64,000 nt of DNA from the NCBI GenBank assembly GCA_949288415.1, contig CASEKE010000045.1, positions 1-64,000 of the forward strand, written 5' to 3'. Source of the DNA: an uncultured Spirochaetales bacterium. Lineage in GTDB: Bacteria > Spirochaetota > Spirochaetia > Sphaerochaetales > Sphaerochaetaceae. Positions within the stretch are counted from its first letter, which is position 1, and every line of letters starts with the position of its first letter. A model generated the notes under the pieces. It was not told the origin of the DNA. It made no database searches and worked only from the letters and a program-made list of their open reading frames with translations. Positions 17,311-26,153 of this stretch are shown piece after piece. A program made the translations under genes and the position numbers.

Positions 17311-18201
17311 ATGGACAGCAACAAGAAAATGAAGTTACGGTACGAACTATCCGGCTTTGCACAGTTCGCGCTTCCGGGTGTACTCGTGTTCGTACTCGTG
17401 GTGATCGTACCGTTCGCATACGGACTTTATCTGACGTTCACCGACTGGGACGGCGTGAGTACCGCCAAGAACTTCATCGCTTTCAAAAACTATGCGGCAC
17501 TCTTCTCCGACAAGACGTTCTGGACGTCGATGCTGCTTACGCTCAAATACGTATTCTTCTCTGTGGTTCTCGTGAACGTCGTGGCCTTCGGCCTTGCGTT
17601 CCTGCTTACAAGCGGGATGAAGGGACAGAATTTCTTCAGGACAGGATTCTTCACTCCGAACCTCATAGGAGGAGTCGTTCTTGGCTTCATATGGCAGTTC
17701 ATATTCTCCAACGTACTTGTGGAGATCGGCCGATCGACCGAATGGGGCATTTTCAGCCAGAGCTGGCTCTCCGATCCCACAAAGGCTTTCTGGGCTCTTG
17801 TAATAGTCACAGTCTGGCAGCTTGCCGGATATATGATGATAATCTACATCGCCGGCTTCACTGGAATGAGCACCGACGTCCTCGAAGCGGCAAGCATCGA
17901 CGGGGCGACAGGATTCACCAAGCTCAGGACGATCACGATCCCGATGATGGTCCCCTCCTTTGTGATCTGTCTTTTTCTGACGCTTTCACGCGCGTTCATC
18001 GTCTACGACATCAACCTCACGTTGACCAAGGGTGGTCCCTACGAATCGACCAAGATGGTCGCGATGCACGTCTATGAGACGGCATTCACGGCACGCAACT
18101 ACGGCGTGGGCCAGGCGGAAGCCCTGTTCCTGTTCCTGGTCGTGGCAATCGTAAGCGGAATCCAGGTATACATCGGCAAGAAGGGAGAGATAGAAGCATG
18201 A
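17311..18201 (+). CDS. Carbohydrate ABC transporter permease, MalF/UgpA type
   Basis: Inner-membrane permease of 296 residues with about six segments, including FALPGVLVFVLVVIVPFAYG near the N-terminus. The EAA loop reads VLEAASIDGATGFTKLRTI around residue 198. An open frame begins upstream at 17269, inside the hairpin; GGGG eight bases before the ATG at 17311 supports the shorter form. Its stop overlaps the next permease start as ATGA, so the two are translationally coupled. Confidence 0.93.
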   Translation: MDSNKKMKLRYELSGFAQFALPGVLVFVLVVIVPFAYGLYLTFTDWDGVSTAKNFIAFKNYAALFSDKTFWTSMLLTLKYVFFSVVLVNVVAFGLAFLLTSGMKGQNFFRTGFFTPNLIGGVVLGFIWQFIFSNVLVEIGRSTEWGIFSQSWLSDPTKAFWALVIVTVWQLAGYMMIIYIAGFTGMSTDVLEAASIDGATGFTKLRTITIPMMVPSFVICLFLTLSRAFIVYDINLTLTKGGPYESTKMVAMHVYETAFTARNYGVGQAEALFLFLVVAIVSGIQVYIGKKGEIEA

Positions 18202-19079
18202 GCGAAAAAGCATTGAAGATAAACAACAGAGTCGGCGGAACCAAGGCTCTCCTGGCGGATGTAGTAAAGTTCATCATAGTGCTTTTCTTCTTCTGCATGT
18301 TCATGGTGCCGTTTGTAATGGTCCTGATAAATTCGTTCAAGACGAAGAGGGACATCATCAGAAGTCCGTTCTCGCTGTTCGCATCCGAAGGCGGGCTGTC
18401 CTTGGACAACTACATCGGAGCATTCGAAAGGATGAACTTCCTCAGAAGCTTCGCCAACAGCCTTATGGTGACGACGCTTTCGACCGTTCTCGTGATAGTC
18501 CTGTCCTCAATGGTCGCCTACTACATCGTCAGGAACAAGAACAAAACTAGCAACGTGATCTACTTCGGCATGGTCGCATCGATGATAATTCCGTTCCAGG
18601 CAATAATGATTCCACTGGTATACATCTACGGAGCACAGCTCAATCTTCTCAACCACAGAGCTACGCTCATATTCCTGCACACAGGCTTCGGAATGAGCAT
18701 GAGCATGTTCATGTATGCGGGCTTCCTGCGCTCCAGCATACCGCTGTCGCTCGAGGAAGCTGCCAAGATCGACGGATGCACCAGAATGGGGACGTTCTTC
18801 AAGATCGTATTCCCGCTGCTCAAACCTACGACCGCTACTCTTACAGTTCTCAACGTCATGGCGTTCTGGAACGACTATCTGCTTCCAAGTCTGGTTCTCG
18901 GACGGAAGGAACTCTATACTCTGCCTCTATCGACATATTCGTTCTACGGGACATATTCGTCGGACTACGGCATGATAATGGCAGCTCTGATTCTCACGGT
19001 TCTTCCGCTGCTCATACTCTACATGTTCCTCCAGAGGCAGATAATCAACGGAGTCATCGCAGGAGCGGTGAAATCCTGA
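18198..19079 (+). CDS. Carbohydrate ABC transporter permease, MalG type
   Basis: Second permease of the fructoside importer, 293 residues. The first membrane segment is FIIVLFFFCMFMVPFVMVL, and the EAA loop is LEEAAKIDGCTRMGTFFKIV around residue 190. It ends with the usual MalG tail RQIINGVIAGAVKS. It overlaps the preceding gene by four bases. No ATPase gene is in the operon. Confidence 0.94.
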   Translation: MSEKALKINNRVGGTKALLADVVKFIIVLFFFCMFMVPFVMVLINSFKTKRDIIRSPFSLFASEGGLSLDNYIGAFERMNFLRSFANSLMVTTLSTVLVIVLSSMVAYYIVRNKNKTSNVIYFGMVASMIIPFQAIMIPLVYIYGAQLNLLNHRATLIFLHTGFGMSMSMFMYAGFLRSSIPLSLEEAAKIDGCTRMGTFFKIVFPLLKPTTATLTVLNVMAFWNDYLLPSLVLGRKELYTLPLSTYSFYGTYSSDYGMIMAALILTVLPLLILYMFLQRQIINGVIAGAVKS

Positions 19080-19124
19080 AAAAAGTACTTGCAAAACCGG
19101 TATTATCGTTATAAAGGAAATAGC

Positions 19125-20507
19125 ATGAAGCTTATCCTCGAAAAGAACTATCTGCTCGTCCCGGCAATGTCGTCGGGCGAGCTCGAGGCCCTTGTGATAA
19201 AGGCCAGCAAAACGGTAATCCCATTGAAGGTCGCCTTTCCGAGAGACGGAAAGGCAGACTTCTTCGCATCCATTCCTGCCTCGATACTCGGCAAAGGGGA
19301 AATCGAGCTCGTGGGGAACCTTCCGGAGTCATTCACGAGAAACATATCGCAGAGCGACGAGCGATATGCGAATGTATCGCCCCAGAGACCTCATGTTCAC
19401 TTCTCCGCAGAAAACGGCTGGATCAACGACCCCAACGGACTCTTCTTCTCGGACGGCATATACCACATGTATTTCCAGTACAATCCGTTCTCGTCTCAAT
19501 GGCAGAACATGAGCTGGGGACATGCTACGAGTCGCGATCTGCTGCACTGGCAGGAAGAGGATATCGCAATGATTCCGGACGAGGACGGAATGATATTCTC
19601 CGGCTCCGCATATGAAACGGACGACAGCCTCGATTTCTTCTATACCAGAGCCTCCAGACTGGAGGAGAAAGACGAAAGCTTCCGCTTTTTCTCGCAGCGT
19701 CTCGCTGTAAGCCATGACGGAGGGACGACACTCGAGAAGAAGGGCGACATACTGGGCTACCAGTACGCCGACACAAGAGATCCGAAGGTCTTCCGCCATG
19801 AGGAATCGGACTCATACATAATGGTTCTATGGACGCGCGGCAACGAATTCGGATTCTATCGCTCCAAGGATCTTGTCTCGTGGGAAAAAGCAGGAACAGT
19901 GACTCTGGAAGGCGGCTGGGAATGTCCGGATCTGTTGAGATTCGGAGATAGATATGCGCTTTTCACCGCTGACGGGACATATGCTATGGGCTATTTTGAC
20001 GGATATGGATTCACGAAGACGGGAAAAGAGAAAAAGCTGTACATGACGAACCTGCCCTATGCGGCCCAGAGCTGGAGCGGCCTGAATGACAGGGTACTCA
20101 TGGTTCCTTGGCTGAGAAGCGGACAGCACGGCACGCACTGCGGAGCGATGGGATTCCCGACGGAGATCAGGACGGACGGAGAGAAACTGCTGTCGTTCTT
20201 TGCCAAGGAGCTTTGGATGCATGCCGTCCCGACAGACAGGATATGCAAAGAAAAGCCATTCGTCGCAGTCCTGAAGTCAGGCAGTGTAGATATAGGCGGG
20301 CACAGGTTCGAGAAACTCGCCGACGGAGTCGCTGTGGACGGAATCCTATATGCGGCCGGAAGCAATCCCGGAAACATCGAAATTCTTGCAGACGGCTATA
20401 TCCTCGAGGCAAGATGCACATCAGGAGAGATCAACATCGCACTCGAAGGCGATATGGCGAAGGACTTCGTGAAGAACGGCGACATCGAGACATTTTCGAT
20501 AGATTGA
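19125..20507 (+). CDS. GH32 beta-fructosidase (sucrose/fructan hydrolase)
   Basis: Hydrolase of 460 residues removing fructose from sucrose or fructans. An 85-residue N-terminal beta-rich part comes before the five-bladed propeller. The nucleophile motif is GWINDPNGLFFSDG near residue 102. FSGSAYE and the RDPKVF stabiliser near residue 220 follow, and the acid/base motif is WECPDLLRF near residue 265. The C-terminal beta-sandwich is short. No signal peptide: it acts in the cytoplasm on imported sugar. A modest GGA before the ATG at 19125 supports this start. It could be an invertase, levanase or exo-inulinase-like enzyme; the motifs do not decide. Confidence 0.92.
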   Translation: MKLILEKNYLLVPAMSSGELEALVIKASKTVIPLKVAFPRDGKADFFASIPASILGKGEIELVGNLPESFTRNISQSDERYANVSPQRPHVHFSAENGWINDPNGLFFSDGIYHMYFQYNPFSSQWQNMSWGHATSRDLLHWQEEDIAMIPDEDGMIFSGSAYETDDSLDFFYTRASRLEEKDESFRFFSQRLAVSHDGGTTLEKKGDILGYQYADTRDPKVFRHEESDSYIMVLWTRGNEFGFYRSKDLVSWEKAGTVTLEGGWECPDLLRFGDRYALFTADGTYAMGYFDGYGFTKTGKEKKLYMTNLPYAAQSWSGLNDRVLMVPWLRSGQHGTHCGAMGFPTEIRTDGEKLLSFFAKELWMHAVPTDRICKEKPFVAVLKSGSVDIGGHRFEKLADGVAVDGILYAAGSNPGNIEILADGYILEARCTSGEINIALEGDMAKDFVKNGDIETFSID

Positions 20508-20520
20508 CAGGAACGACGAA

Positions 20521-22131
20521 ATGGAAGAAAGAAAATGGTGGCACACCGCCACCGTGTACCAGGTATATCCAAAGAGCTTCAAGGACTCGAACGGAGACGG
20601 AATCGGGGATCTTGCAGGCATCACTGAAAAACTCGATTACCTCCAAAATCTGGGAATAACGATCCTTTGGATCTGTCCGTTCTTCAGAAGTCCGGAAGTC
20701 GACAACGGCTACGACATCTCCGACTACATGGATATCAATCCGAAATTCGGTACGATGGCAGACATGGAGAAATTGATCGAGGAAGCGGGCAGAAGAGGAA
20801 TCTCGATCATAATGGACCTTGTGGCTAACCACTGCTCGGACCAGCACCGCTGGTTCCAGGAAGCCCTCAAGGGAAAGGACAATCCATACAGGAACTATTT
20901 CATCTGGAGGGACGGCAAGGACGGCAAGGCTCCCAACGACCTTAAGGCAGCCTTCAGCCTCGACGCCTGGCAAAAGGACGAGAAATCCGGGCAGTACTAC
21001 TTCCATCAGTTTGCAGTAGAGCAGCCGGATCTCAACTGGGCAAACCCTGCTATGAGGCATGAGCTCTATGACATGATGAACTTCTGGATAGGGAAAGGCA
21101 TAAAAGGCTTCCGGATGGACGTGATAGAACTCATAGGAAAGGATCCCGACCGCAAGATCACGGCGAACGGACCGATGCTCCATCCATACATCGAGGAAAT
21201 GGCAAGAGAAACGTTCCTCGGGAAAAACCTCTTCACCGTAGGAGAATGCTGGAATGCGAATCCCGACGAGACTCTCAGATATACAAACGGCAAGGAACTC
21301 GACATGGTGTTCCAGTTCGACCATCTTGTGATAGACGAAGGCAAGAACAAGTTCGACATACTTCCCTTCGACTTCATCAAGCTGAAAAAGACGTTCAGGA
21401 AATGGCAGGAAATCTTTTCCGACAGAGGATGGTATGCACTGGTATGGGACAACCACGACCTTGCCAGAATTGTATCGCGCTATGGCGACACGGAAAGGTA
21501 CTGGAAGGAAAGTGCGAAGATGCTTGCTCTCACCCTGCACGGCATGAAAGGGACGCCTTATGTCTACGAAGGCGAGGAAATCGGGATGACGAACATGGAT
21601 TTCGAGAACAAGAGCCAGCTGGATGACATCGAGTCCATCAACTTTCTCGAAGCGGAAAAGGAAAAAGGAAGGGACGAAAAGGAACTTCTGCGTCTCATAT
21701 CGCTCAGGGGAAGGGACAATGCCAGGACACCGATGCAATGGGATGCGACCAGGAACGCAGGATTCACCTCGGGCAAAACGACGTGGCTATGCATGAACCC
21801 GAACTACAGAAGCATCAACGTCGCCGCAGAAGAAAACGATCCGGACTCGATTCTCTGTTTCTACAAAACGCTGATACACATGCGAAAGGAAGGGAAATAC
21901 TCGGAATTGCTTGTCTACGGAAGATTCGATATGCTGATGGAAGACGACGAGCACATATTCATGTATACAAGGACGCTGGGCGGCAGAAGACTTACCGTGG
22001 TCTCCAACTGGGGAGGTTCGGAAGTGGAGGCTCCTTCAGTCGGCAATGACGACAGGATCGTCCTTTCGAACTACAGGGAAAATGGAAGCGTGCTCAAACC
22101 GTACGAGACCAGACTATATGCCAACTGCTGA
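20521..22131 (+). CDS. GH13 oligo-1,6-glucosidase / alpha-glucosidase
   Basis: Retaining alpha-glucosidase of 536 residues, GH13_31-like. It starts with WWHTATVYQVYPKSFKDSNG. Conserved regions are DLVANHCSDQH near residue 100, the nucleophile KGFRMDVIELIGK near residue 195, FTVGECW with the acid/base Glu near residue 240, and WDNHDLARIVSRYG with the third Asp near residue 315. The GFRMDVI form resembles oligo-1,6-glucosidases and dextran glucosidases, several of which also split sucrose or isomaltulose. It follows GH32 by 13 bases and has no signal peptide. It could cleave glucose ends of imported sucrose-like oligosaccharides. Confidence 0.92.
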   Translation: MEERKWWHTATVYQVYPKSFKDSNGDGIGDLAGITEKLDYLQNLGITILWICPFFRSPEVDNGYDISDYMDINPKFGTMADMEKLIEEAGRRGISIIMDLVANHCSDQHRWFQEALKGKDNPYRNYFIWRDGKDGKAPNDLKAAFSLDAWQKDEKSGQYYFHQFAVEQPDLNWANPAMRHELYDMMNFWIGKGIKGFRMDVIELIGKDPDRKITANGPMLHPYIEEMARETFLGKNLFTVGECWNANPDETLRYTNGKELDMVFQFDHLVIDEGKNKFDILPFDFIKLKKTFRKWQEIFSDRGWYALVWDNHDLARIVSRYGDTERYWKESAKMLALTLHGMKGTPYVYEGEEIGMTNMDFENKSQLDDIESINFLEAEKEKGRDEKELLRLISLRGRDNARTPMQWDATRNAGFTSGKTTWLCMNPNYRSINVAAEENDPDSILCFYKTLIHMRKEGKYSELLVYGRFDMLMEDDEHIFMYTRTLGGRRLTVVSNWGGSEVEAPSVGNDDRIVLSNYRENGSVLKPYETRLYANC

Positions 22132-22144
22132 GAAGGAGGATGAA

Positions 22145-23023
22145 ATGAAGGCACTTTGTTTCGGAGAAGTCCTTTGGGATGTTTTCGGAGACGATAGGAA
22201 ACTTGGAGGAGCCCCGCTGAACGTTGCCGGGCACATAACAAGACTCGGAGGATCGGCAGAAATCGTCAGCGCCGTAGGCGACGACGATCTCGGAAGAAGC
22301 ACTCTTTCCTACATAGATCGGATCGGAGTCGGAAGAAAATACATGAAAACGGTCGCAGCCGAGACCGGAAAGGCGATTGTGACGTTGAAGGACGGGATTC
22401 CGTCGTACCGGTTCACCGATCCTTCGGCATGGGACGAGATCGCCCTCACGGAAAGCGAGAAAGAGGAAATCAGGAATACGCACTACGATGTGTTCGTATT
22501 CGGATCCCTGGCCCAGAGAAAAAAGGAAAGCCACGAAACGCTTCTATGGCTGCTTGACAATGTGGATGCGGATAACATCTTCTTCGATGTGAATCTCCGT
22601 CTCGACTTCTATACAAAGGACATCATCGAGCACGGCATAGAGAAAGCCGACATACTCAAGATGAACGACGAGGAAGTCCCTGTGATAGCCGGACTTCTCG
22701 GCATCGGGAACGATGAAAATGCGATTGCAGGAATCAAGGACAAGTACGGCCTGAAAATGGTTCTTCTTACATGCGGCAAGCAGGGAACCTACCTATATAC
22801 CGACAAGGGAGTCATCCATCAGGACATAAGGAAGGTGAAGGTCGTAGACACCGTGGGCGCCGGAGACAGCCTTTCGTCCGGATTCCTTTACTTCCTGTCC
22901 AAAGGCGAAGAGCTTGTCGACGTAGTGAGAAAGGCAAGTTATCTTGCCGACTACGTGGTACAGAACCAGGGAGCCATTCCCGAGTATGACGAATACCTCA
23001 GGAAAGAGCTCGGACTGGATTGA
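22145..23023 (+). CDS. scrK: Fructokinase (PfkB family)
   Basis: Sugar kinase of 292 residues making fructose-6-phosphate from fructose and ATP. The N-terminal sugar-binding motif KLGGAPLNVAGHITRLGG and the C-terminal PfkB signature VVDTVGAGDSLSSGFLYF (catalytic Asp within GAGD) are intact. GGAGG seven bases before the ATG at 22145 sets the start; the open frame reaches back to 22046 inside the GH13 gene. As last gene of the operon it collects fructose from amylosucrase and GH32, which argues for fructokinase over ribokinase-type specificity. Confidence 0.9.
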   Translation: MKALCFGEVLWDVFGDDRKLGGAPLNVAGHITRLGGSAEIVSAVGDDDLGRSTLSYIDRIGVGRKYMKTVAAETGKAIVTLKDGIPSYRFTDPSAWDEIALTESEKEEIRNTHYDVFVFGSLAQRKKESHETLLWLLDNVDADNIFFDVNLRLDFYTKDIIEHGIEKADILKMNDEEVPVIAGLLGIGNDENAIAGIKDKYGLKMVLLTCGKQGTYLYTDKGVIHQDIRKVKVVDTVGAGDSLSSGFLYFLSKGEELVDVVRKASYLADYVVQNQGAIPEYDEYLRKELGLD

Positions 23024-23044
23024 CAGAAGGTGGGAAAGGCTTTT

Positions 23045-23076
23045 CAGGGTGGATGATTTCCACCCTGTCTTTTTTC
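23045..23076 (+). terminator. Intrinsic terminator of the fructoside operon
   Basis: CAGGGTGG and CCACCCTG form an eight-pair stem with a seven-base loop, followed by TCTTTTTTC. It lies 21 bases after the fructokinase stop and touches the 3' end of the convergent ABC exporter gene. Confidence 0.9.
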
Positions 23077-24832
23077 AGTATGCGGTACGCCCTGAGAGCA
23101 TGTCGGAAAAGATTCCTCCGGCAGAGGCAAGCTCTTCGTAGCTTCCCTCCTCCTCTACAAGTCCATCCTTCATGACGACTATGCAATCAGTATTGCGGAG
23201 CGTCGTGAGACGATGTGCTATTGCGATTACCGTCGTTCCTTGTCTGTTCATCCTCTCTATCTCCGAAAGGATTTTTGCCTCAGACACGTTGTCTAGGGCG
23301 CTTGTGGCCTCGTCAAGTATGAGGACATTCATCTGACGAAGGAAAATTCGAGAGAGAGCCAGGCGTTGCCTCTGCCCGCCGGACAGGTTCTCCCCGGCCT
23401 CCGAGACGAGGAAATCAAGTCCATCGGGCTTGGACGAAACAAAGTCGCCCAGATTGGCCTTTTCCAGCGCCTGCATTACCTCTCCATCCGACGGGGTGCG
23501 ATCCAGTCCATATATCACGTTCTCCCTGATGGTGCCGGTGATTATGAAAGGTTGCTGAGGAACGAGCGTCAGTATACGGGAGAGCTCGACTCTTGAAAAA
23601 TCGGAAAGCGCTCTTCCCCCGATAGCTATGTCACCCTCTCCCCTTTCAAGCTTCGCAACAAGCTTGACAAGCGTAGACTTGCCGCTGCCGGACGGGCCGG
23701 CAAGACCTAGATACATTCCCTCCGGTATCGTCAGATCGACTTTTCCGAGAATCTTCTTGCCCGGATTCTCTTCATATGAAAACGACGATATGCCGATCCT
23801 TACGGCATGGCCGTCGCCTTCGGCCCTGCCGGTCTCGTCGAGATACGAGAAGTCCGGAACGATGGAAACGAAAGAAAAGAAGTCTTCGGCGAGAACGAGG
23901 GCTTCAGATGCCTCGTCGAGAATTCTGTGCAGCTCTCTCAGCGGCCCAGTGAGCTGGGTGAAACAGAGATATGCCGTCAGAATGGTTCCGACCGTTATGT
24001 CCCCCCTGAAGGCCAGGAATACGGCAGAAGCGATTACAAGAACGCTGAAGACCACCTCGTTTGCGAACTTGAGAAAATCGTATCCGGCCATGGCGACATG
24101 GTGCTTCATCTCCTTCTGCCTCAGTTTTTCCGAAAAAACGCCGATCCTCCCAGTCTCGCGGTCCGTAGTGTCCAACGTACGTATCGTCTCTATTCCTCCG
24201 AGAAGCTCAACCATCGTACCATCCATTCCGGCCTTTCCTTCGAGCAGGGAGACTCGGATCCCTCGCTGTGTGGATATCTGGCGGAACACTATGAACAGCC
24301 CTACGGGAATGACGAGAATGATCGACAAGGCGACAAGGAAAGGAAGCGAGGTGAATATGACTGCTATGGCTGCGATGCCTGTAGCAAGGGAAGGAGCAAA
24401 ATCCATGAACACAAGCTTAACAAGCTTGCTCGTTCCCTCTATGCTGCGATTGAGGCGTCCGTAGATGTTCCCGGTCATATGCGTCCTGAAATAGCTCATA
24501 GGAGCCTTGAGAAGCGCCTCCGTAGCCTTTATTCTGGCCTTCTCCTCCGTGCTTGTGGCAGCATCTTCTACAAGTATGCGTCTGACGACCTTCAGGACCT
24601 CGTTGACGAGATTCACCACAAGGATGAACACCAGAACGGGAATTACAGAAGAAAACGACGCGCCAGCCGAAGAGAGAACGCTGTCGGTAAGAAAGCCAAG
24701 AGCCAATGGCGTCAGCTGGCTCAGCACGGCCGTGACGGCAAGAAGCAGAAGCACGACAAGAAAGAAAACGCGTCCTTTTCTCCCCAACAGAGATACAAGT
24801 TCCTTCATGAGAATCTTCCTGCCATTGTCCAT
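23075..24832 (-). CDS. ABC exporter half-transporter (permease-ATPase fusion)
   Basis: A 585-residue MsbA/MdlB-like half-transporter: six membrane segments in the first 310 residues and a nucleotide-binding domain after residue 345. Walker A is GPSGSGKSTL near residue 382, the signature LSGGQRQRLALSR near residue 490, and Walker B VLILDEATSALD follows. It would work as a homodimer or with a partner not in this window. GGAAGG precedes the ATG at 24832. Drug, lipid or peptide export cannot be told apart. It lies downstream of an epimerase-like gene on the same strand, 94 bases away. Confidence 0.9.
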   Translation of the reverse strand: MDNGRKILMKELVSLLGRKGRVFFLVVLLLLAVTAVLSQLTPLALGFLTDSVLSSAGASFSSVIPVLVFILVVNLVNEVLKVVRRILVEDAATSTEEKARIKATEALLKAPMSYFRTHMTGNIYGRLNRSIEGTSKLVKLVFMDFAPSLATGIAAIAVIFTSLPFLVALSIILVIPVGLFIVFRQISTQRGIRVSLLEGKAGMDGTMVELLGGIETIRTLDTTDRETGRIGVFSEKLRQKEMKHHVAMAGYDFLKFANEVVFSVLVIASAVFLAFRGDITVGTILTAYLCFTQLTGPLRELHRILDEASEALVLAEDFFSFVSIVPDFSYLDETGRAEGDGHAVRIGISSFSYEENPGKKILGKVDLTIPEGMYLGLAGPSGSGKSTLVKLVAKLERGEGDIAIGGRALSDFSRVELSRILTLVPQQPFIITGTIRENVIYGLDRTPSDGEVMQALEKANLGDFVSSKPDGLDFLVSEAGENLSGGQRQRLALSRIFLRQMNVLILDEATSALDNVSEAKILSEIERMNRQGTTVIAIAHRLTTLRNTDCIVVMKDGLVEEEGSYEELASAGGIFSDMLSGRTAY

Positions 24833-24926
24833 ACGATGCCTTCCTTATTGGAAAATGATACAACATAAATGAAGGAAACAAGAGATAATATTGTATTCTT
24901 CTTGGTATGTCCTTCAATCGGATCCG

Positions 24927-25667
24927 TCAGCGGGCCGGCTTGCAGACAAGATGTGCCATAGTGTAAACATCTCTTTCCAAAGTTTCAGGATCCTGACGAC
25001 ACAGAAATTCCAGCAGGTATGTTCGATCCGTTCCGAGAACGCCAACATACGACTTCCATTCTTCCGCATCCAGAGGCATTCGAACATCATTTTCTTCCTC
25101 TCTTATCCAGGAGAAGACATGTACGATCTCGACGGTATCTTTCAAAAGCGATAGCTCCTTGAGTCTTTCGCTGTGCAGAAGCTCCGGGTTAGGCTGCCAA
25201 TACGAAGCTATTCCTGTCTCTCCGATAAGCTCCATTGCACTTTCCGCTGTGTCAGTAAGAGTATTTCTGTGATACTCCCAGAACAGTCTGATTCCATAGC
25301 TCGACGCACGCTCCTTGATTTTCAGAGCTTCGTCGACAAGCTTTTTGCGCGCGTTTCCGTCTACCATAGACGAACCTTTCCTGCCTGCCCATATTCTAAT
25401 TCTGTCGGCTCCAAGCGCGGCGGCGCTGTCCAGAAAAGGAGAGATGTCCATACCGTCGCCGAGGAAGAAATACGATCCGTATGACGATATCCGTACATTT
25501 TCATCCGCACAGAGCCGCCTTACGTAGACGGCCTTTTCGATATCGCCATGAGGAACGTGTACATCGCTTCCCCATTCGACTATTCCAAGTCCCGCCCGGC
25601 CCATCATGGCGACGATCTCCTCTACGGACTTTTCCCGATAGCTCACCGATGCAAGGCCCAGCCTCAT
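24927..25667 (-). CDS. TIM-barrel sugar epimerase/isomerase-like protein
   Basis: A 246-residue protein of the xylose-isomerase-like TIM-barrel superfamily (sugar phosphate isomerases/epimerases). Telling stretches are RIRIWAGRKGSSMVDG near residue 85, GIRLFWEYHRNTLTDTAESA near residue 130 with the metal-binding Glu, and IASYWQPNPELLHSERLKEL near residue 155. AGGAGG eight bases before the ATG at 25667 sets the start. The substrate is not evident. The facing GntR gene lies 486 bases upstream in divergent orientation and may control it. Confidence 0.8.
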   Translation of the reverse strand: MRLGLASVSYREKSVEEIVAMMGRAGLGIVEWGSDVHVPHGDIEKAVYVRRLCADENVRISSYGSYFFLGDGMDISPFLDSAAALGADRIRIWAGRKGSSMVDGNARKKLVDEALKIKERASSYGIRLFWEYHRNTLTDTAESAMELIGETGIASYWQPNPELLHSERLKELSLLKDTVEIVHVFSWIREEENDVRMPLDAEEWKSYVGVLGTDRTYLLEFLCRQDPETLERDVYTMAHLVCKPAR

Positions 25668-25841
25668 GACGCATCCTCCTGGAAAGAGTCTACCATGGGA
25701 ACGGCCAATATGCACTTGCATTCATCAAGGATCCGACAAGCGTCCATGGAAAAACAGCAAAGTCAAATACCTTGCCGCCCAGAATCAGGATTTCGATTTT
25801 TCGACGACCTAATTCCTGCCAATTGCAAACATCAAGCATTA

Positions 25842-25865
25842 TCTGGTACTATAAATTGAACCAGA
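25842..25865. promoter_or_regulatory. Inverted repeat, possible GntR operator
   Basis: TCTGGT and ACCAGA flank 12 AT-rich bases that include TATAAAT. It lies in the 486-base space between the divergent epimerase and GntR genes, where a regulator would bind. The half sites are short, so chance is not excluded. Apart from this repeat, the hairpin at 25956 and the GntR promoter, I see nothing in this gap. Confidence 0.3.
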
Positions 25866-25955
25866 CAACAGAAAATCGAATTTAAAAAGTGGAATCGCAG
25901 GGAATTGACGATTATGCAAGTTTCTCTCGAAACCCCATTATTTTGAAGCAATTTT

Positions 25956-26053
25956 TCCTTCCTTCCTTTTTCCTATGGTCCGGAGGCTTCAACATAGTAC
26001 TTCCCAAAACGAAGTCCCCGGATCGCGAAGGAAAGCGGAAGGAAGGATTTTTT
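25956..26053 (+). other. Long imperfect hairpin followed by a T-tract
   Basis: An outer stem TCCTTCCTTCC/GGAAGGAAGGA (11 pairs) continues, after small internal loops, with TTTCC/GGAAA. An inner stem follows, TCCGGAGGCTTC/GAAGTCCCCGGA (10 of 12), around a 20-base loop. TTTTTT follows at once on the plus strand. It is 100 bases before the GntR start. It could be a terminator of a small upstream transcript, a structured leader or a small palindromic element. Confidence 0.55.
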
Positions 26054-26132
26054 CATTTGCCGTCGAACGAGGGAAAAGGGAAAATAAAAGCTTGAAAAGG
26101 ACTTTTTCGATGGAAGAAAGCATCTCCATGAG

Positions 26133-26138
26133 GTAGAA
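26133..26138 (+). promoter_or_regulatory. -10 box of the GntR gene
   Basis: TAGAAT stands 15 bases before the GntR start codon, leaving a very short leader with AGGAA. I see no good -35 box at 17 bases. Confidence 0.4.
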
Positions 26139-26153
26139 TGAACAGGAAACGAT

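Noticed and set aside
20431-21738. Long minus-strand open frame of 435 codons
   Set aside because: It mirrors the GH13 gene with no domain of its own.
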